64,000 nucleotides of DNA from Nectonema munidae. Its lineage: Eukaryota > Nematomorpha > Nectonematoida > Nectonematidae. The translations under genes were made by a program, and so were the position numbers. Of this stretch, positions 58,500 to 64,000 are shown piece after piece; positions within the stretch are counted from its first letter, which is position 1, and each line of letters begins with the position of its first letter. The notes under the pieces were generated by a model. The model saw only the letters and a program-made list of their open reading frames with translations, was not told the DNA's origin and searched no databases. The stretch covers positions 372,001 through 436,000 of the forward strand of contig JAUIRK010000333.1 in NCBI GenBank assembly GCA_030549495.1, given 5' to 3'.

Positions 58500-58945
58500 A
58501 GGGATCGGAAAACTTTTTTTACCCCTCAACCCCTTCATAGAACATTTGTCTTCACATCGACCCCCACCCCACATAGAAATTTTTCATAAAAGCAATCAAA
58601 AAAAAAAGATATATTTATCGAAATCCTGATTACTGTTTTATTAAAAAAAAACACTTCAACGTAGCTTAATTCTGAAAATGTACCGCTAAAATTGATTTCA
58701 CATAACAAAACTTCGGTCCCCTTTAGAGCGGCCCTTTTACTTTTAACCCACCCTTTTTTTTTTTTCTCTAAAAGGCTTATCCGGTTTTAAAAAAAGGGTT
58801 TTTTTTTCCATTTTTTTTTTTTTATAATTTTCTGTTTTTCCCCCCCTATCTAAAAAAAAAAATTTGGAATTTTTTTTTTTTAAAAAAAAGAGTTTTTTTT
58901 TCTTTTTCCCCCTTTTTATTTAAAAAGGGGGGGGGGGATATATAT
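58500..58945. other. hAT-like end followed by a homopolymer-rich patch
   Basis: CAGGGATCGGAAAACTTTTT at 58500 resembles the CAGGGGTCGGCAAACTTTTT terminus of hAT elements. From about 58640, and densely from 58740 to 58940, the sequence becomes a mosaic of long T, A, C and G runs ending in a ~10-base G run and a TA repeat. That texture looks like uncorrected sequencing or assembly error rather than biology. Confidence 0.5.
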
Positions 58946-59844
58946 ATATATAAAGAAAATGAAAATTCATTAAATAGTAATTTTTCTATTATGTGAAAGA
59001 AGAAAATTGATAAATAAATCTACATTTATCATCATTCTTGATATCTTCGCAAAAAGAAAAGGGAAGCATTTAAGGGGGGAGGAGGTAAAATAAACTTTTA
59101 TGTGAGCTTTGCTACCACCCACCCGTATGGGTACGACAAGCACAGAAGTTAAATGAAACAAACATTATTGAAAAATCTTTAGAATTTAGATATACTGAAA
59201 CGCAATTCAAACGATTCTCATTTTTTTGCAGTTTGAATTTCCCTTTAATAGTACAAAAAATATATATTATTGGTCTATAAAAATAGCCTCTTCACTTAAA
59301 AATATCACTAGAAAAGAAATTGCTTAAATTTAAGAGATTTTAAAAAATTTTTTATGTATATTTGGAAGAAAAGTATTAATATAGCTTAACTTTGGCCTTC
59401 TAAAGTTCATTTTTAGCTATGCATTTAATTGTAGATATAGATAAAAAATGAGTTTTTATGAAATTTAGCTTAATAAGAGGGATAAAATTTTTAAGAAAGG
59501 ATATTTGGGATCGAGATTCCAAATTTTAAATTTTTTTAATTTTAAATAAAAAAAAACATCCGTTTTTCTACAAAAATAAACTAATTTTTACAATGACTGC
59601 TATCAAACTTGTATTTTAAGAGCAGACATAACGCTTTTTATATTTTAAAAACAAATTTTAAAAAGAAAATGGCTAAAAAGGAATTTCGAAATCATTACTT
59701 ACTTAGGGTTATTGATTAATAATACTCCATGGAAAGAAAAACAAAAAAATTGAGAGAATTCTTAGTAAATTCAGTGTTTTTGAGGCTAAAATAGTCCTAC
59801 GGATTTTTTGACTCTTCCAGAATTTTCTACGGAATCTTATGTTT
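58946..59844. other. AT-rich stretch, nothing recognised
   Basis: No gene or repeat recognised. The minus-strand ORF at 58970-59161 is short and has no known motif. Confidence 0.4.
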
Positions 59845-60004
59845 TTTCAATTACAGCATGATATAAAAGCTGATAAAAAGAATCAGCTTGATTTAGATAC
59901 CATCTCAGGACTATTACACATCAAAACCAATGATCCAGGAGAAACTTGTTATAAATACGAGCCTCCAGAAAGTGTAATCAATTCTACAATTGTTACCCCT
60001 AAGT
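59845..60004 (+). pseudogene. short transposase-like C-terminal tail
   Basis: After TTTTTTCAATTACAG the plus strand is open for 49 codons: HDIKADKKNQLDLDTISGLL, then HIKTNDPGETCYKYEPPESV and a stop. Its form (L-x-L-x-x-I-x-x-L-L-x-I-K and C-Y-x-Y-E-x-P) recalls the tail after the dimerisation domain in some hAT transposases. A terminal exon of an unknown plus-strand gene is an alternative because of the acceptor-like sequence. Confidence 0.35.
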
Positions 60005-60147
60005 GATGCAATATTTGAGGCAATTGATTTTAGAATAAAATAAAGTTTTTAGTGATTCACTATATGTAAAAAGGCGCTATACTTAAAATTTTTTATGTTT
60101 TTGATAGATATGAAAAAAATGACATAAATTTTTTTTTTAAAATTAAG

Positions 60148-60183
60148 GTATTATATAAGATACGTTGGTCATTAACAGGTTAA
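60148..60183. mobile_element. one end of a TTAA (piggyBac-type) element
   Basis: Reverse complemented, the sequence reads TTAA, CCTGTTAATGACCAAC, then the imperfect palindrome GTATCTTATATAATAC (60148-60163). Spacing from the TTAA at 60180-60183 is 16 bp, exactly as in the other TTAA elements of this window. The opposite end was not found. Confidence 0.6.
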
Positions 60184-60957
60184 TAACACAAATGTACAGA
60201 GAAAACAAGCACAATACACATGGTAACAAACCTGTTTACCACTTGTATAAATAAACTATGCACTAAATCACTAACTAAACGTACCGTCCCAACAGTTCTG
60301 GTTCTTTTCGAATGAGAGGCAGAAGACTACTGACAGCGACTAATCGGTTGGCTAAACTCACAAAATTCCATGAGACCGTTCTAACGAACCGGCTGAATCC
60401 CACTACTGTGTGTATGTATGTATGTATTTGTACTTTTATATTGTCTTATATAATTCCAAAAATAACTTTTTCTTCTTCTATATGAAGATCAAGAAAAGAA
60501 TTTTATTAGTTTGTACAAATTTAGTTACGTTGTTAGAAGTGGGGTATTAAAATATATATTTTAGATTTATTTTCTAAACTTTTTTCAACTACATTTTTTC
60601 TAATGAATATATTTGATTTTATGTGATGATGATTTGGATTGTTCAGTTTTGCTTATAAATTAATAAAATTTGTTTCACAGATGAGAGTAAATTCTTAATT
60701 TTAGAAACGCATTATTTTTTCACCCACTTGAGGAATTTTTTAGTATAAGGCTCCAAAAAAATTTCTCCCAAAAAGGTTTTTGGTTTTTTATTCCTGTATT
60801 CTAAGACGGTGCTATTCAACCTGGTTAAGATAGGGTTGTCAAGTGTTCTTTATTCAAAAGATTATTCCTTTGCTTTCTTTTTCCTGTTTTTGTCCCTTAT
60901 TTTTCTTACAAATGACAGTTATTGTCGTTTGTTATTTTGTCTTTATTTTTTTAAATG
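60184..60957. other. AT-rich stretch with a short GC-richer piece
   Basis: Positions 60270-60410 are less AT-rich and end in a (TGTA)n microsatellite (60407-60427). This could be a SINE or LINE tail but matches nothing I know. Otherwise featureless. Confidence 0.35.
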
Positions 60958-61285
60958 GTTATATTCAGTGGCGGTTCTAGATTTTCAAAAGTGAGGGGCC
61001 AAGTTTTTAAATCGATAATTTTTATAAATTTTGCAATTTACCAAATATATATGTTTTACTTTTTTTCTTTGAATTATTCCAATGAATGAAAATCAAATTA
61101 AGAGTGCTCTTGAACTAAGATTCACCCTTCCAGATAAAAGAGATATTTCTTCCCCTGGATGCAAAACCCACTCAAAAAAATTAAATTATAAAAAGTTTCG
61201 AGTAAATTTTAAATCCAGTAAAATAGGTGTTTGATGTGGAGGGGTGGACATGGCAAATATATGTAAAACCACCACTGGTTATATT
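60958..61285. mobile_element. non-autonomous hAT MITE with a perfect 8-bp TSD
   Basis: The element is 60966-61277 (312 bp). Left end CAGTGGCGGTTCTAGA; right end reverse complemented CAGTGGTGGTTTTACA. It is flanked by GTTATATT on both sides (60958-60965 and 61278-61285). A GGGGCCAAG and GGAGGGGTGG pair near the two ends is typical of such elements. No ORF. Confidence 0.92.
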
Positions 61286-62129
61286 CTAACAGGAGGTGGG
61301 ATTATATCTTCATGGCTCGGTTTTAATTTCAGACTAAAATACATTGCAATTTTTGAGCTACACTTAAATTTATTAAGATTTAAATTATTTCGACCCTATT
61401 TATAAATTCGAATAAATTAAGTATGCTGAAAAGTTTATTTAATTGCGATTAAAAGTAAATTAAATATATGTTAAACCCAATTGGTCTAAATTTGCTATTT
61501 CTCAGATATTATGTTTTTATGAATATTTTCTATGTGATATATATTTTTTAACTATGCTAAATCCAGTGATCCTTTTCATCTTTTTATGAAAATTAATCAA
61601 ACCTATCAAAAAATTGATTTATATATGAAAATCTATCTCAAAAATAAACTTTTTATTTAAATAATTATATAAAGTTGTTTACACATATATACCCATTTTC
61701 ACGTATGCTGAATTCAGTTCATTCAGATGATCTTTTCTGGTAGCTCTTTTTTCATTAGAAATTTATTTTCTGCAATCTCTGTTCGAAAAAAACTAAGGAT
61801 TTCTTTTGAACAAATTTTTTCTTTTCTCAAAGCATTCCGCTTAGTTGATCTTAGGCTGTTTATCAGGTGATATGAAGAGATATTCATCCTGAATATTTGT
61901 CAACCAATCTCAGTTCAAACGGTTCCCTTTTCAATTAGTTATCAGGTTGCTTTTTTCTCTCATACTAATCTTCAAATGATTTTATAATACGTTTTGTTTT
62001 TTTAAATAAATATTTCATACTCACGATCATTGAAAAAACTATTATAATCCAAAATATATATATAAAAAAGTATATTTTTACTATATAACTAATATACAAC
62101 GATTTTTTGAAATTTTTTTACAGAATTGA
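61286..62129. other. AT-rich stretch, nothing certain
   Basis: No gene. Two similar phrases (ATGCTAAATCCAGTGATC near 61552 and ATGCTGAATTCAGTTCAT near 61706) are about 154 bp apart. They might be very degraded units of a tandem repeat, perhaps the one that follows. Confidence 0.3.
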
Positions 62130-63230
62130 TTTTCAGGCATACATCACTAATTCAATGGACACTTCCAGATATTTTTTAAACGTATTATCCAAAATCCAGT
62201 AGAGAAATAAAATAAGAATAGTCGATTTGGTATAAAACATATTTTATATTTTTGAAGACAGTATCTAGAAGTAAACCACAAATCTGATTGAAGCTTTCAG
62301 ATATTTTAAAACCATAGATGCCAAACCTGAGTCAAAAATGAAACCAGCATCTTCCATTTGGCATAAAAACAGATATTTTATTTAAGTTTCAAAAATATTT
62401 CTGTAGACATTAGACGTAAATTGAACATTTGATTGACACTTTCAGACATTTAAAACGTCTAAAATGCAAAAGATGATTTCAGAAATAAAAATTATCATGG
62501 TCGATTTGCTATAAAAACATATATTTCATGCAAAATTAGAGAGAATATTTTGGGATATAGTTTTCATACATAAACCGCAAATTTGATTGACACTAGCAGT
62601 AAAACTTCTAAATGCGAAAACTGTGTTCAGATGAAATCATTATGATCTATTTGCTATAAAAACATATTTCATGTAAAATTTGAATCAATATTTTTGGAAA
62701 CAAATTTTAGAACTAAACGCAAATTTGATTGTTACTTATAGGTATTTTCAAATTCAAACTGCAAAAATTGAGTCCATAAATGAAACTAGCATGGTTGATT
62801 TGGTATAAAAACCTATATTTAATTGTAAAATTTGAATGAATGTTTTTGGAGACAATTTGTAAAACCGCAAATTTGATTAACACTTATAGGTATTTTCACA
62901 TCCTAAATGTAAAAAATGTGTTCAGAAATGAAAACAGCATGATTGATTTGGTATAAAAACATATATTTCATGTAAAATTGAGAGAATAGTTTTGGAGATA
63001 GCTTTTAGAAGTAAACCGCAAATTTGATTGACATTGACAGATATTTTAAAACCTCTAAATGTGAAAAATGAGTAGTATTTTCAAATCCTAAATGTAAAAA
63101 ATGAGCCCAGAAATGAAAACAGCATGACCGATTTGGTATAAAAACATATATTTTATGTAAAATTTGAAGGTATATTTTATTAGGTATATTTTTGATCAAT
63201 CAAAATTTTGATTGACATTTTCTAAAAAGT
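62130..63230. repeat. tandem satellite, period about 148 bp, ~7 units
   Basis: The phrase GATTTGGTATAAAAACATAT recurs with variants at 62224, 62355, 62503, 62648, 62797, 62945 and 63130. The steps are 131, 148, 145, 149, 148 and 185 bp. Each unit also has CGCAAATTTGATTGACACT and a CAGATATTTTAAAAC-type block. The last long step contains a partial internal duplication near 63075-63105. Units differ by roughly 15-30 percent by eye. The array has no coding potential. Confidence 0.88.
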
Positions 63231-64000
63231 AGCCATGATTATTGAAAAAATTAAATATATAAAGTGTTCTGCGTTCCAAACTGTATATAATTATAAATTT
63301 TAAGTATATAAGTTATAAGGTTAAGTACAGATAATGTCAAAATTTTGTTGAAAAATTTTAATTTTTGATTTTGATTGACAGTTTTGGACATGAAAGGGTC
63401 ATTCAACTACCATGAAAATGGTTTCAAAAGATGCAACTAGCGATTTTAGGAAAAGTCACAAAATTTGAAGGAATATGATTCAGCCAATTTTCTACAATTA
63501 ATTTTTTAGTGAAAACGCCCCTCCCCCCAGCACTAATAGGGTTAAATTAAAAATAATTCTATTTTATCTCATTAGAAACTAGTTTTTAGCGGAATATAAG
63601 TTCAATATTTTTAGAACCTTTTTTCATGATACCAAAGTTCAGCTATTCAAATTAATCACTGAGATTTTTGGTAAAAATTTAGTTCCATCAATAAACCAAA
63701 CATTTTGCAAAAATGAAAATTTGTTTGTTTTTAAATGAGAGAAAAATAGTTTTCAATCGTTACAATTTTATATCAATGAATATTGTTAGACTCACGTTAA
63801 AAATTTTTTTCACCAAAGGTCACTTTATCAGTACGTTTGTTACATTTTGTAACATTTGAAAACTTTAATTTTTTCAAGTCACGAATTTTTTTTTCAATAG
63901 CTATTTGGGAATGAATATTTTGATTAGCTATTCAGTTTAAAAGCAAAAATACTCTATTTGTTTAATTATTTTTTATAATGTTCGATTGTTAAATTTTGTA
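63231..64000. other. right-hand end, decayed flank of the satellite
   Basis: A degraded unit-like phrase (TTTTGATTGACAGTTTTGGACA) at 63366-63390 suggests the array once extended further. A C-rich run CCCCTCCCCCC is at 63521-63531. No gene is seen to the end of the window. Confidence 0.4.

Overview
This is an AT-rich, gene-poor stretch of an invertebrate (metazoan) genome, not a prokaryote. Coding sequence occurs as short exons with GT...AG introns, some only 51-57 bp long. Nearly everything else is decayed transposable elements: hAT, piggyBac, Merlin, CR1/Jockey-like, R1/I-like and RTE LINEs, and TTAA-flanked MITEs. The species cannot be fixed from this sequence. A fast-evolving arthropod such as a copepod is only a guess.

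Two host genes are recognisable, both on the minus strand. At the left, three exons (3664-3787, 3845-3930, 5180-5301) encode the conserved N-terminal region of GPATCH1, a spliceosome-associated G-patch protein. From 38.5 kb down to 17.4 kb lie eleven exons of a very divergent GAPVD1 (GAPex-5/RME-6) gene, which combines a RasGAP-like domain, a polar linker and a C-terminal VPS9 Rab5-GEF domain. Nearly all splice phases can be joined in frame. The exons at the linker/VPS9 junction (about 22.6-23.4 kb) have uncertain 3' edges. The introns hold a LINE, a hAT MITE, a possible Penelope-like fragment, a piece of LTR-element gag, a piggyBac piece and a foldback element.

Layout: 0.1-2.3 kb ZMYM1-like hAT relic; 3.6-5.3 kb GPATCH1 exons with a TTAA MITE in an intron; 5.45-7.3 kb piggyBac relic; 8.5-11 kb CR1/Jockey-like LINE; 11.5-16.6 kb two abutting LINE relics, the second R1/I-like with RNase H; 17.4-38.5 kb GAPVD1; 40.4 kb a 71-bp RTE tail with an 18-bp target duplication; 41.7-42.3 kb end of an unidentified decayed protein; 42.4-44.6 kb complete-ended hAT; 44.8 kb TTAA MITE; 45.2-45.8 kb second hAT relic; 48.03-48.96 kb Merlin transposon with a perfect 8-bp target duplication; 51.4-53.8 kb head-to-head R1-like LINE pieces; 53.9-54.1 kb nested TTAA MITEs; 54.5-57 kb internally deleted RTE; 58.7-58.9 kb homopolymer-rich, probably poorly assembled patch; 60.97-61.28 kb hAT MITE; 62.1-63.2 kb satellite with a period near 148 bp.

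The most unusual signal is in the TTAA elements. Six ends share one architecture: TTAA, then about 16 bp, then a 15-16 bp palindrome starting GT and ending AC. The palindrome arms differ between elements yet stay largely self-complementary. Only one end of each element carries it. One of these ends is the terminus of the piggyBac relic, which links the MITEs to a likely parent.
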